Assembly: GCF_022524485.1 (NCBI RefSeq)
Contig: NZ_JAKXMK010000041.1
Span: 1-64,000, forward strand
Direction: 5' to 3'
DNA: 64,000 nucleotides
Origin: Pseudonocardia alaniniphila
GTDB lineage: Bacteria; Actinomycetota; Actinomycetes; Mycobacteriales; Pseudonocardiaceae
Below the pieces are notes generated by a model. That model did no database searches. It was not told the origin of the DNA and was given only the letters and a program-made list of their open reading frames with translations. Positions 33,713-42,395 of the stretch are shown here, one piece after another (position 1 is the first letter of the stretch; each line of letters opens with the position of its first letter). Position numbers and translations under genes: made by a program.

Positions 33713-34594
33713 GTGCGAACAACGGTGCTGGCCCCGGGGCTGACGGTCCCGGTTCAGGGGCTCGGCTGCATGCGGATGGTTCCTTCCCGCGAGCGCGAGG
33801 CCCCGGCCGTCCTCAACCGGGCGCTGGACCTCGGCGTGACGTTCCTCGACACCGCCGACCTCTACAGCGACGGGCGCAACGAGGAGCTCGTCGGACGGGT
33901 CGTGCGGTCCAGACGGGAGGAAGTCGTCCTGGGCACCAAGTTCGGCGCCCTCCGCCACCCCGACGGCGAGATGTACTTCCGTGGCGACCCTGGCTACGTG
34001 CGTGCGGCGTGCGAGGCGAGCCTGCGCCGGCTCGGCATCGACGTCATCGACCTCTACTACCTGCACCAGCGTGATCCCGCCGTCCCGATCGAGGACACCG
34101 TCGGGGCGATGGGGGAGCTGGTCGCAGCGGGCAAGGTCCGCCACCTCGGGCTCTGCGAGGTCACGGGCGACGAACTGCGCGCCGCCCACGCGGTCCATCC
34201 GATCGCCGCGCTCCAGTCCGAGTGGTCGTTGTGGAGCCGGCGCGTCGAAGCGGTGGTGGCGGTGTGCGCCGAGCTCGGGGTCGGTGTCGTGCCCTACTGC
34301 CCGCAGGGGGCGGGCCTGCTCACCGGATCCGCCGACGCCGGGCCGCCGCCCGGCGTCGCCGTACCCCTGCTCGATCTGCTCCGGCAGGTGGCGCACCGCC
34401 ACGGGGCGAGGCCCGGTCAGATCGCGCTTGCCTGGGTGCAGCAACGAGCGGAGGTCTGGGGGATTCCGGTGGTGCCGATTCCCGGCACCGTCCGGCTCGC
34501 GCATCTGGAGGAGAACGTCGTCGCCGCCGACCTCAGCCTCGGTGCCGAGGAGCTCGCCGAGCTCGAGGCCCGCACGCCGGCGCCGGTGCTGTGA
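33713..34594 (+). CDS. Aldo/keto reductase
   Basis: A 293-residue NADPH-dependent AKR barrel. The catalytic tetrad is visible: D in FLDTADLYSDG with the tyrosine after it, K in VLGTKFGAL and H in YYLHQRDPAVP. The C-terminal IPVVPIPGTVRLAHLEENV is the cofactor-phosphate site. It most resembles the general-stress YhdN/AKR11 group. It has a GTG start at 33713. The lipoprotein gene starts in its stop codon (GTGA). Confidence 0.93.
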   Translation: MRTTVLAPGLTVPVQGLGCMRMVPSREREAPAVLNRALDLGVTFLDTADLYSDGRNEELVGRVVRSRREEVVLGTKFGALRHPDGEMYFRGDPGYVRAACEASLRRLGIDVIDLYYLHQRDPAVPIEDTVGAMGELVAAGKVRHLGLCEVTGDELRAAHAVHPIAALQSEWSLWSRRVEAVVAVCAELGVGVVPYCPQGAGLLTGSADAGPPPGVAVPLLDLLRQVAHRHGARPGQIALAWVQQRAEVWGIPVVPIPGTVRLAHLEENVVAADLSLGAEELAELEARTPAPVL

Positions 34595-35124
34595 ACACCC
34601 GATCGGTGCGAGCGCCGGAGCGGCGCCGCCTTCCACCACGGCGTGTCTTCGCGCCCACGGTGCTCGCGCTGCTCGCCGCCGCGGCGTGCTCGGCCGGTCC
34701 GCCCGTCGCGCGCCCCGCGCCTGCCCCGCCGCCGTCGTCCGCTGCTCCCGTGGCCACCGACGGCTGCCCTGCGGTGCCCGCGACGGGGAACGAAATGGCG
34801 ACGGTCGACTACGTGGATTTCATCGTCATCGGCACCACGACGTACCTGGCCGATCGCGAGGTGGTCGAGCGCTCCGGCCTCGGTGAGGTGGTCATGAGGT
34901 CGCGCTGTTCCTTCCGCGAGCTGAACGACCGCACGGGCCGGATGACGCCGCCGGCGCAGAACGGCGACACCGGCTTCCTTCCTCCCGGCACTCCCGTCTA
35001 CTCCGTGCATGGTTGGCCCGTCGCCTGCCGTGTGGCGGCCGAGAGCGACGGGCGGTTGCAGTTCTATCTCGCCCAGCAGAGCGGCGGCGACCGATCCCAG
35101 CCGGTGGAGTGCGCCGTCGGCTGA
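34591..35124 (+). CDS. Secreted lipoprotein of unknown function
   Basis: A 177-residue protein with an arginine-rich n-region, a hydrophobic h-region (VLALLAAAACSAG) and a lipobox AAAC, so Cys would be lipidated. A Pro/Ala-rich linker follows, then a domain beginning DGCPAV and including TVDYVDFIVIGTTTYLA. No family is recognised; two further cysteines suggest a disulfide. It overlaps the AKR stop by 4 bp. Confidence 0.8.
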   Translation: MNTRSVRAPERRRLPPRRVFAPTVLALLAAAACSAGPPVARPAPAPPPSSAAPVATDGCPAVPATGNEMATVDYVDFIVIGTTTYLADREVVERSGLGEVVMRSRCSFRELNDRTGRMTPPAQNGDTGFLPPGTPVYSVHGWPVACRVAAESDGRLQFYLAQQSGGDRSQPVECAVG

Positions 35125-35169
35125 CCCTGTGTCTCGTGCACCCTGGCATGGCGCGTGCTGCTTCTCGTC

Positions 35170-35940
35170 TCACGCCCGCGCCGTCGCGATCCGATCGGCG
35201 ATGGAGTCGAGAACGAGGTCGAGACCGAAGGCGAAACGGTCCAGCGCCCGTTGCAGCGTGTAGGGCGGTGTCGAGTCCGACACGGCGAACGCTCCGGCCT
35301 CAGCCAGCGCATCGAGCCGCGGGAAGCGCCCGTTCATGCGCTCGTCCAGGAGCGGGGCGCGGAGCTCCCACCATTCGTCGTCGCTGCTCCCGGTCTGGAC
35401 GGGCGCCTGCTCGGCCTCGACAACCGCCGCCGCTGCGCCCCGCGCGTACGACTCGACCGCCGCGACGCACTGCACGACGTCGATGGCTGCCAGGCCGTGC
35501 CCCTCGAGGAGGGCCAGCGCGGCGTCGTAGCGGGTGATGACGTTCGGGCCGAACACCGTCCTCGACGTCGCCACCTGCAGCAACCAGGGATGCGCGCGGA
35601 AGGCGGCGAGGTCGGACGTGGCGAGGTCATGCAGCCCGGCCCTCCACCCGGCGTCCGAGGTGGGGAGCGGTTGGCTGCCGGCCACGCGGTCGACCATCAG
35701 CTCCAGCAGCTCGGCCTTGCCCGGCACGTAGGTGTAGAGCGACGCGGCGCCGACTCCGAGCACCTCCGCGAGCGCCCGCATCGACAGGGCGGCAGGGCCG
35801 GCGCGGTCGGCCTCCGCGATCGCGGCGTCGACGATCCGGGGCAGGTCGAGGCGCTGCCGTGGTCCGCGCCGGGGGACGGGCACTCCCTCCCACAGCAGCG
35901 CCATCGTGCGCGCCGCGTCGCCGCGTCCCGCGTACTCCAT
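35170..35940 (-). CDS. TetR-family regulator
   Basis: A 256-residue repressor. The N-terminal helix-turn-helix is IVDAAIAEADRAG...ALSMRALAEVLGVGAASLYTYV, and the C-terminal domain resembles the TetR_C (Tet-repressor-like) group (DRFAFGLDLVLDSIADRI). The ATG at 35940 follows the 46-bp gap to the divergent VOC gene. It likely binds the palindrome at 35968-35985 and controls both genes; the effector is unknown and may be a substrate of the VOC protein. Confidence 0.93.
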   Translation of the reverse strand: MEYAGRGDAARTMALLWEGVPVPRRGPRQRLDLPRIVDAAIAEADRAGPAALSMRALAEVLGVGAASLYTYVPGKAELLELMVDRVAGSQPLPTSDAGWRAGLHDLATSDLAAFRAHPWLLQVATSRTVFGPNVITRYDAALALLEGHGLAAIDVVQCVAAVESYARGAAAAVVEAEQAPVQTGSSDDEWWELRAPLLDERMNGRFPRLDALAEAGAFAVSDSTPPYTLQRALDRFAFGLDLVLDSIADRIATARA

Positions 35941-35967
35941 CCCGCGACCTCCTGTCACAGATACTCC

Positions 35968-35985
35968 AAACACTGTACGGTGTTT
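35968..35985. promoter_or_regulatory. TetR operator overlapping a leaderless promoter
   Basis: AAACACTGTACGGTGTTT is an 18-bp dyad with one mismatched pair. It covers TACGGT (35976-35981), a -10-like element 6 nt before the ATG of the VOC gene. Binding of the adjacent TetR protein would block both divergent genes. Confidence 0.6.
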
Positions 35986-35987
35986 TG

Positions 35988-36698
35988 ATGCGCACCGAGC
36001 TCGTCATCCCCGGCCTGCCCTGCCGCGACCTGGACGACGTCCTGCCCTTCTACGCCGCACTCGGATTCGACGTGACCTACCGACAGGAGCGTCCCAGCCC
36101 GTATGCGGTGGTCCGCCGCGGTGGGATCGAGCTGCATTTCTTCTCCATCCCCGAGTTCGATCCCGCCAACTCGATGGGAAGTGTGTGCATTCTCGTCCCG
36201 GATACGGGGGCGCTGCACTCGGCGTTCGCCGCCGGACTGCGGGCCGCGTTCGGGAAGTTGCCGGTATCCGGGATCCCGCGGATGACCCGGCCGCGGCGCA
36301 GGCAGGGCACCCCGGCCGGGTTCACTGTGGTCGATCCCGGGGGGAACTGGCTTCGGATCAGCAGGCACGCGGACGACGGCGACGAGCCCGCCGTGTCAGA
36401 GGGTCGGCTGGCACGGGCGGTGGCTGCCGCCGCGCGGCAGGCCGACTCCCGCGGTGACGAGTCCGCCGGAATCCGCGTGCTGGAGAACGGCCTCGCCCGC
36501 CACGCTGACGCCCCGCCCGTCCAGCGCCTTCCCGCGCTGGTCTACCTGGCTGAGCTGCGACTGCGCACCGGCGATCGCGAAGCGGCGGCCGCCCTGCTCG
36601 CCGAGGTCGGCGCGCTGGATCTGTCGGCGGCTGACCGTGAGGCCCTCACCACCGACCTCGCGACCGCGGGCGAACTGGCCGCCGACCTGGGCGCCTGA
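35988..36698 (+). CDS. VOC-family protein with helical C-terminal extension
   Basis: A 236-residue protein. Residues 1-125 form a vicinal-oxygen-chelate fold like bleomycin-resistance/glyoxalase proteins (PGLPCRDLDDVLPFYAALGFDV...FTVVDPGGNWLRI). From about 145 a helical TPR-like tail follows (ARHADAPPVQRLPALVYLAELRLRTGD), an unusual fusion. VOC proteins bind or detoxify small molecules. It is controlled by the divergent TetR gene and may be leaderless. Confidence 0.85.
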   Translation: MRTELVIPGLPCRDLDDVLPFYAALGFDVTYRQERPSPYAVVRRGGIELHFFSIPEFDPANSMGSVCILVPDTGALHSAFAAGLRAAFGKLPVSGIPRMTRPRRRQGTPAGFTVVDPGGNWLRISRHADDGDEPAVSEGRLARAVAAAARQADSRGDESAGIRVLENGLARHADAPPVQRLPALVYLAELRLRTGDREAAAALLAEVGALDLSAADREALTTDLATAGELAADLGA

Positions 36699-37024
36699 GA
36701 TTTCCTCGCCAACCCTGGCGTACGCGGGGCCGGTTCTGCGGGGTGTGCCGACGGTCGCGGTAATCGGAATGGAGTGAGGAAGGCTCCGGCGGGGTTGTCG
36801 TCTCAGAACAGGAACCGTATCGGCTCGATTACTGAGGGTGGTGATGTTGTCATTGGTGCGGACGTAGTAAATATCGCTACGAAGTTTCGCCGGTGACTTC
36901 CTGCATCGTGGTAACCGCCGTGTGCATGGATATGTCATCAACGTGGTCAAAAATGCTCATGACATCAGCTGGGGTCTGTTTTGTACAGTTGTCGATTACC
37001 GTCCGACGTGGTCGAGGGGTAGTC
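36699..37024. other. Intergenic region, nothing recognised
   Basis: 326 bp between the VOC gene and the GlsB-like gene. It is more AT-rich than the surroundings, with no plausible coding frame. It probably holds the stress-type promoter of the next gene, but I cannot define one. Confidence 0.5.
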
Positions 37025-37324
37025 ATGATCGGGGCACTTCTACTCGGATTTTTCTGCGGTGTCGTGGCCCGTGTGGTCGTTCCTGGTGATGCCTTCCGGC
37101 AAATGAGTGGGCCCACATCCTGGCTCGTCTCGATCGTGCTCGGTTTGATCGGAGCCGTCGTTGGCTACTTCATCTTCACCGTGGTCCTCGGCATCGGTGA
37201 TCGTGACATCTTCGACTGGGGTGGCGTTCTGAGCGCGCTCATCGGGACGATCATCGTCCTACCTCTCGCGACATGGGGACTCAACTGGATCTCGCAACAG
37301 CGCGTCGCACGCCGCCCGAGTTGA
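37025..37324 (+). CDS. GlsB/YeaQ/YmgE-family stress membrane protein
   Basis: A 99-residue protein with three or four membrane helices, starting MIGALLLGFFCGVVARVVVPG and including a WLVSIVLGLIGAVVGYF helix. The family is induced by stress in many bacteria; the molecular role is unknown. GAGGGG lies about 7 nt before the ATG at 37025. A basic end (RVARRPS) faces the cytoplasm. Confidence 0.85.
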   Translation: MIGALLLGFFCGVVARVVVPGDAFRQMSGPTSWLVSIVLGLIGAVVGYFIFTVVLGIGDRDIFDWGGVLSALIGTIIVLPLATWGLNWISQQRVARRPS

Positions 37325-37844
37325 TAGATCCCCTGTCGTCGAGGTGCGTGCCACGCCGCGGAGCGGCCCCTGGACTGCCGGGTCGCTCGGTCATCCGGCA
37401 CCCTTCTCGTGGTACTCGTGCTCGTCGCGAACCTCGCCGTCATACCGCTTCTCGGGTTCGCCGTCGGGCTGGCGCGCATTGATCGAGTGCAGGAACGCGA
37501 ACACGGATCTTGGTACCGGTGTCGATTCTGGCGACGATTTCTGGCCGGTAGCCTTCATCGCTGTAGTCAACGTGCGTGTCACCGGGGTTTGTCGTGAGCC
37601 CGTGGCCTCGTTGGAGGCGCTCGGCGAGGCCGCAGCCGCACTGTCGTCAGCGTCCCTGCTACCCCTCGTGAGCAGGGACGACACGCCTGAGGGCGTTGGG
37701 ATCCCAACCGCCGTGAGCGGAACTGGTTTCCCACCGAGCGCCGGGAACAGTGCAGAGACGTACTTCGCTCGGGGAGGCGCGTGCGTTAGCGGCGCGCCTA
37801 CCCCACACCGGCCCCTTCCGTGTCAACGCTCATTGCTCTCGGGC
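37325..37844. other. Gene-poor region
   Basis: 520 bp with several short open frames on both strands. One plus-strand frame begins MVLVLVANLAVIPLLGF, which looks hydrophobic but soon turns arginine-rich. This may be a decayed membrane-protein start. Nothing is firm enough to call. Confidence 0.5.
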
Positions 37845-38630
37845 TCAGCCCAGCGGTGCGAGTCCCGCGGGGGTGAGCAGGTATGCGTCCTGGTGTACCT
37901 GCCGGCCGGCTGCCAGATCGACGATGGCGGTGCCTACCTGCTCCTCGGTGAGTGCGGGACCGAAGGCGTCCAGGAAGGAGTCGAGGTCGACGCCCTGGCG
38001 CTCCGCATACGCGGCCACCCCACTTGCGCCCAGCCGGGTGGCCGGCGTGAGTTTCGGGAGGACCGAGGCGAACGTGATCCCCAGCCCTTCCCGCTTCGAC
38101 TCGGCGGCGGCATACGACGTCATGAACCTGACGGTGGCCTTGGCTCCCGCATATCCACCGCTCAGGGGCGAACCGTTGATCGCGGCCCCGCTCGACATCG
38201 CGATGACGGTGCTGCCGGGAACAAGCGGGCGGAGCAAGGCTTCGCGTACCCAATGGAACACCTGCTGGACGTCGACCTCCCAGTTGCGGCCGAAGGACTC
38301 CCAGGTCTGGTGGTGCAGCGGCAGCAGCAGGGGGGTTGCACCCGCATTGAGCACCAGTGTTCGCGGGCGGTGCTCGCCGATGAGCCGGGCTGCGACATCG
38401 GGGTCGGTGACCTCTGCGACGACCGGGGTGAAGGTGTCGCCCAGTTCGTCGCACAGGTCGTCGAGCCGGGCCTGGTCGCGGGCGACGCCGATGACGTGTG
38501 CGCCCACTCCGCAGAGCGCGGTCGCGATTGCGCGACCGAACCCTCGGCTCGCGCCGGTCACGAGAGCGGTGGTCCCGGTCAGGCCCTCCACGGTGCCAGG
38601 ACTGCCGAGGTCGGCTGCGTGGTCCGTCAT
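37845..38630 (-). CDS. Short-chain dehydrogenase/reductase
   Basis: A 261-residue SDR. Cofactor motif TGASRGFGRAIA, the LNAGA segment, the catalytic serine in AMSSGAAING and YAGAK for the YxxxK pair are present. It oxidises or reduces a hydroxyl/keto group with NAD(P). The ATG at 38630 overlaps the stop of the upstream membrane gene (ATGA), so they are cotranscribed. The divergent ECF sigma gene may control both. Confidence 0.92.
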   Translation of the reverse strand: MTDHAADLGSPGTVEGLTGTTALVTGASRGFGRAIATALCGVGAHVIGVARDQARLDDLCDELGDTFTPVVAEVTDPDVAARLIGEHRPRTLVLNAGATPLLLPLHHQTWESFGRNWEVDVQQVFHWVREALLRPLVPGSTVIAMSSGAAINGSPLSGGYAGAKATVRFMTSYAAAESKREGLGITFASVLPKLTPATRLGASGVAAYAERQGVDLDSFLDAFGPALTEEQVGTAIVDLAAGRQVHQDAYLLTPAGLAPLG

Positions 38631-39091
38631 CGGGCCACCTGCGAACGTCCGGTTCCGGTGTACGACGCCGCGTCCGCGTCCGTGCCGCTCACCCGGGGCC
38701 GCAGGACGTAGATCGCGGCGGACAGCAGCAGGACCCATGGGATGTCCGTCAGAAACTTGCTGTGATAGTGCTCCTCGAACGCCCCCGGGATCATGATCAG
38801 CCCGTGGGCGAGGTTGACCCACATGGTGAAGTCGAGGAACGACGAATACGCCGCCGGTCGACGCGCGGCCACCAGCGTGTAGACGGCCCACACGAGATAG
38901 ATCCCCGACAGCATCAAGCCGACGTGTCCTGGTAGGTCGTCCCATACGAGCCAGTGCAGCTCGGCCCCGGGCCTGAAGCCGGGTGTCTGGATCGCATACC
39001 CCGTAAAAATGGTGCCGAATATCAGGATCGAGCCCACACTCCACGCTCGCAGGACCACTTTGAGCAGCCCGGTCCTCTTCTCTTCGGTCAC
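38627..39091 (-). CDS. Small four-helix membrane protein
   Basis: A 154-residue membrane protein with four hydrophobic segments (SVGSILIFGTIFTGYAI, VGLMLSGIYLVWAVYTLV, WVNLAHGLIMIPGAF, WVLLLSAAIYVLRP). Similar proteins are annotated only as hypothetical. A GTG start at 39091 with AGGTG upstream. It precedes and overlaps the SDR gene and is divergent from the sigma factor, 285 bp away. Confidence 0.8.
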   Translation of the reverse strand: MTEEKRTGLLKVVLRAWSVGSILIFGTIFTGYAIQTPGFRPGAELHWLVWDDLPGHVGLMLSGIYLVWAVYTLVAARRPAAYSSFLDFTMWVNLAHGLIMIPGAFEEHYHSKFLTDIPWVLLLSAAIYVLRPRVSGTDADAASYTGTGRSQVAR

Positions 39092-39376
39092 AGACGTGCA
39101 CCTCCCGGTTTCGGATAGTTCGACGGTTCCGGCGCGGCTCGGCGTCCGCAGCCATACAGATACGGCGGCCCGACCGGATTCATCGGCCCGCCCGATCCAC
39201 ACCGTCCGTGCGGGGTGTCGGCGACGGCACCAAGTCGCGCTCCGCCGGGTGACCGATGAGTTCGGGCGGTCCGACGTATCTCTACCTGTGTGGTGATCGC
39301 CGCAGAGGTGGGCGAAGGCCCGTCGCCCACCTCTGTCCGAACCCGAGGGGGAACTGTGCCGGTCCAGGAGGACTTC

Positions 39377-40327
39377 ATGGAGCAGGCGGCTCCGTTCCGC
39401 TCCGAACTCATGGCGCACTGCTACCGGATGCTTGGTTCGATGCACGACGCGGAGGACCTCGTCCAGGAGACATACCTCCAGGGATGGCGCTCCTACGAGA
39501 CGTTCGAGGGCCGGGCCTCGCTGCGCACCTGGCTCTATCGCATCGCGACGAGCATCTGCCTGCGCGCGCTGGAGAATCGAGCGCGACGCGCGCTGCCGTC
39601 CGGCCTGGGTGCCGGCTCGGCCGATCCGGACGTGCCCCTCGACAACGGTGACAGCCCGCTCGGTTGGATAGAGCCGTTCCCGGACGCCTGGTGGACGCCG
39701 GGCTCACCGGAGGCGGCGTTCGCGGGTAAGCAGAGCGTGCGCCTGGCCCTGGTCGCGGCGCTGCAGGAGCTGCCGGCACGGCAGCGGGCCGTCCTGATCC
39801 TGCGAGACGTCGTGCAGTTCCCGGCCGCCGAGGTCGCACAGTTGCTGGACACGACGCCCGCCGCGGTCAACAGCGCCCTGCAACGCGCTCGCGCCCGCCT
39901 GACCGAGGTGGGGCTCACCGAGGACGGCACAGTTGAACCGGCCGACCAGGAGCGCCGTGAGTTACTGGACCGGTATGCAGCGGCCTTCGAACAGGCGGAC
40001 GTCGACGCGCTCACGCGGCTGCTCCGTGCTGACGTCCGTCTGGAGATGCCGCCGCTGCGTGTGTGGTTCTCCGGGCGGGAACCGGTGACCCGTTTTCTCG
40101 CGTCGCGTGGCTTCGCCGGGGTGGGCGGTGTGGCCATGGTCCCGACCGGCGCGAACGGGCAGCCTGCACTCGCGGCCTACCACCCCGACGGTGACGGCGT
40201 CCTACGAGCCCACGCACTGCACGTCCTGACGCCTGGCGTCGGCGGGGTCTCAGGAATCTTCGCGTTCCTCGACCCGGAGCTGTTCGCCGCCTTCGGGTTG
40301 CCGCCGACTCTGCGCAAGGCGTCGTGA
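39377..40327 (+). CDS. ECF sigma factor with SnoaL-like C-terminal domain
   Basis: A 316-residue ECF sigma-70 factor (SigG/SigJ-like). Region 2 is AHCYRMLGSMHDAEDLVQETYL, region 4 is ELPARQRAVLILRDVVQFPAAEVA through AVNSALQRARARL. From about 190 a SnoaL-like domain follows (LLDRYAAAFEQADVDALTRLL), which in such sigma factors regulates activity without a separate anti-sigma factor. The ATG at 39377 has a strong AGGAGGA 5 nt upstream; a GTG at 39356 is also in frame. The next gene overlaps its stop by 4 bp. Confidence 0.92.
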   Translation: MEQAAPFRSELMAHCYRMLGSMHDAEDLVQETYLQGWRSYETFEGRASLRTWLYRIATSICLRALENRARRALPSGLGAGSADPDVPLDNGDSPLGWIEPFPDAWWTPGSPEAAFAGKQSVRLALVAALQELPARQRAVLILRDVVQFPAAEVAQLLDTTPAAVNSALQRARARLTEVGLTEDGTVEPADQERRELLDRYAAAFEQADVDALTRLLRADVRLEMPPLRVWFSGREPVTRFLASRGFAGVGGVAMVPTGANGQPALAAYHPDGDGVLRAHALHVLTPGVGGVSGIFAFLDPELFAAFGLPPTLRKAS

Positions 40328-40911
40328 GTACCCCCTTCACATTCCACCTCCAGGGTTCGCTCGCCTACGCCCTCGACGTGGTGGGCAGGCTCGTGCCCGG
40401 CCGGTTGGACGACCCGACACCCTGCCCGGGTTGGGACGTCCGCGCCCTGGTGGCGCACCTGACCGACTCGGTCACCGTCCTCTCCGGCGCTCGCACCAGC
40501 CGCGCCACCGCGGACCCGGACGATCCGGTCCCCGCGTTCACCGAGGCCGTCTGCCTCCTGCTCGCCCGGCTACCCCGTCGTGCATCGCGTGCCGTTGGCA
40601 CGAGCGAGAACCCGAGGTCGACGGCCGAACTCGCCACGGCTCTGGGTGCGATCGAGGTTGCGGTGCACGGCTGGGACGTCGCTCGGGCGTGTGGCTGCAC
40701 TCGGCCGGTGCCCGCCGTGATTGCGGTGGACCTCCTGGAGCTCGTGCCGGCCCTGGTCCCGCCCGGGACGCGCCCAGGCCTGTTCGGCGCACCGGTTCGT
40801 GTGCTGCCCGGGGCCCCGCCGGGCGACGGACTTGTGGCGTTCATGGGCCGCAGCCCGGCATGGGCGCCGCCCGCCCCGGCAGTGGCGGACCCCCTCACCG
40901 GGCAACGGTGA
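40324..40911 (+). CDS. TIGR03086-like maleylpyruvate-isomerase-fold protein
   Basis: A 195-residue DinB/MDMPI-fold protein with the motif DDPTPCPGWDVRALVAHLTD and a helical core with GAIEVAVHGWDVARACG. In actinobacteria this fold is used by mycothiol-dependent, metal-binding enzymes. A GTG start overlaps the sigma factor stop (GTGA), so it is translated together with it. It might be an enzyme or a sensor partner for the sigma factor; neither is shown. Confidence 0.82.
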   Translation: MSTPFTFHLQGSLAYALDVVGRLVPGRLDDPTPCPGWDVRALVAHLTDSVTVLSGARTSRATADPDDPVPAFTEAVCLLLARLPRRASRAVGTSENPRSTAELATALGAIEVAVHGWDVARACGCTRPVPAVIAVDLLELVPALVPPGTRPGLFGAPVRVLPGAPPGDGLVAFMGRSPAWAPPAPAVADPLTGQR

Positions 40912-41225
40912 GCGCGGGGATGCGTGTGGGAGCAGGTCGCGCGCTGATCGGCAGTCATTCCGAGAGGACCCACGCGCTGAGTGCGACGTAGAGCGCCGGG
41001 CTGACTCGACGGGATCGACCACGACTCCGGCTTGCCGACACGTGACGTTGCCAGGTGCCGGCGATTGCTGCGGGGTTCGGCCGAGTTCAGTCGACGGGTG
41101 GCGTCCTTCTGCGGGCCTGGCGGCGGGGGAGCGGACGTCCCGCGAGCTCGCAGATTCGTGTCTCTGCTGCCCGGGAACGCATCCTTCCGTTGATAGAGAG
41201 ATGACCCCAGGGTGCTCGGGAACGC
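40912..41225. other. Intergenic region before the tRNA cluster
   Basis: 314 bp between the MDMPI-like gene and the terminator of the tRNA cluster. No family-like coding frame is visible on either strand. Confidence 0.5.
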
Positions 41226-41259
41226 AAAAGGGCCCCGTCCGCTCGTTGCGGACGGGGCC
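41226..41259 (-). terminator. Rho-independent terminator of the tRNA cluster
   Basis: A perfect 12-bp stem (GGCCCCGTCCGC at 41231-41242 with its complement at 41248-41259), 5-nt loop, and a T-run on the minus strand (AAAA at 41226-41229). It lies just beyond the last tRNA. Confidence 0.9.
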
Positions 41260-41268
41260 TCAACCTGG

Positions 41269-41340
41269 TGGGCGATACTGGGATTGAACCAGTGACCTCT
41301 TCCGTGTCAAGGAAGCGCTCTCCCACTGAGCTAATCGCCC
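41269..41340 (-). tRNA. tRNA-Val (GAC)
   Basis: Cloverleaf: acceptor GGGCGAT/ATCGCCC, D arm GCTC...GAGC, anticodon stem CTTCC/GGAAG with loop TTGACAC (anticodon GAC) and T loop TTCAATC. Last gene of a three-tRNA minus-strand cluster. Confidence 0.95.
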
Positions 41341-41341
41341 G

Positions 41342-41413
41342 AGGCGGAGGCGGGAATCGAACCCGCGTACAGGGCTTTGCAGGCCCTTGCCTAAGCCACT
41401 CGGCCACTCCGCC
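41342..41413 (-). tRNA. tRNA-Cys (GCA)
   Basis: Acceptor GGCGGAG/CTCCGCC, anticodon stem AGGGC/GCCCT with loop CTGCAAA (anticodon GCA), T loop TTCGATT. It lies one base from tRNA-Val(GAC) and is probably processed from the same transcript. Confidence 0.95.
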
Positions 41414-41477
41414 GAAATCCGCGGAGCTTCCGTGGAGTTCGATCCGTGGAGGTCTGACGGGACCCGAGGTTCCTCCG

Positions 41478-41550
41478 AGCGGACGACGGGATTCGAACCC
41501 GCGACCCTCACCTTGGCAAGGTGATGCGCTACCAGCTGCGCTACGTCCGC
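41478..41550 (-). tRNA. tRNA-Gly (GCC)
   Basis: Acceptor GCGGACG/CGTCCGC, anticodon stem TCACC/GGTGA with loop TTGCCAA (anticodon GCC), T loop TTCGAAT. First gene of the cluster. Confidence 0.95.
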
Positions 41551-41658
41551 ATGTGCAGCGTGTCCGCTGCGTTGTTGATGGGAGAACCTTAGCGCAGCCG
41601 CTAGAGGGGCTTCAAACCACCCCCCATGTTCTGCGCCGAGGACCTCCGACCTGCGAGT

Positions 41659-42087
41659 TTAGTCCCGCGCAGGGTCGTTCAGCAGATCCGACAGCGCCAC
41701 GTCGAAGTCGAGCCAGGAGTACTCGGTGTCGGCCGGCACGGCGACGTAGGTGCGGTGCAGGAAGTCGCCGAGCGTCTGCGCGCACGTGGTGAAGACCGCG
41801 TGCCCGGACGGCGATGACAGCTCCAGCTGCACCTTGTGGGGCTCGAGTGGCATGGGCTGCACCCTGACGTCACCGGTGCCCGCCGGGCCGATCAAGCCGT
41901 CGTGCAGCAGATCCCTGGCGAATACCCAGTCAACGGCCGTACCGTTGCCGGTCCGGAACGACGCCTGCACCGCGTAGGGGTCCCGGCTGCTGTACGTCAG
42001 ATCGACGTTGACGGGCACCACAGGGGCGTCCGGGGCGATCAGTTCGAACACCGCCGGTGAGCAGATGACCGTGGGCTCGTCGCGCAT
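41659..42087 (-). CDS. ssgB: SsgA/SsgB-family sporulation cell-division protein
   Basis: A 142-residue SsgA-like protein. Family features: VPVNVDLTYSSRDPYAVQASF, WVFARDLLHDGLIGPAG, DVRVQP and FLHRTYVAVPADTE. In Streptomyces SsgB recruits FtsZ to septum sites during sporulation; members are limited to morphologically complex actinobacteria. As a lone, conserved copy beside tRNAs it best fits SsgB, but a paralog cannot be excluded. ATG at 42087. Confidence 0.88.
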   Translation of the reverse strand: MRDEPTVICSPAVFELIAPDAPVVPVNVDLTYSSRDPYAVQASFRTGNGTAVDWVFARDLLHDGLIGPAGTGDVRVQPMPLEPHKVQLELSSPSGHAVFTTCAQTLGDFLHRTYVAVPADTEYSWLDFDVALSDLLNDPARD

Positions 42088-42395
42088 CCTGCGTCCTCTT
42101 TCATGGTCCCGCGTGGTTCGTCATCAGGAAAAACGACGGCGCCGCGAAGATGTGACGGGTGGAGCGCCCAAGTCACAGGTGTAGATCGGCAAAGCTCACC
42201 CGTTTGGGCCAACCGGCAATCGCCTGACCTGCGCTTTTGGGACAACCACGCCCGGGTCGCCAGGCCCGGATCCACCCGGTTGCCGCGATCCTCTTCGGCA
42301 GTGAGGCCGTCCGGACCCCCGGTGAGCTGCGCACAGTAGGATCCTGGGCCTGGATCGGACGGCCTCACAGGTCGACGTCGGATTGCGAAGGGCGG

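Noticed and set aside
37391..37684. A 97-codon minus-strand frame
   Set aside because: No family resemblance, and the overlapping plus strand shows an equally weak hydrophobic frame.
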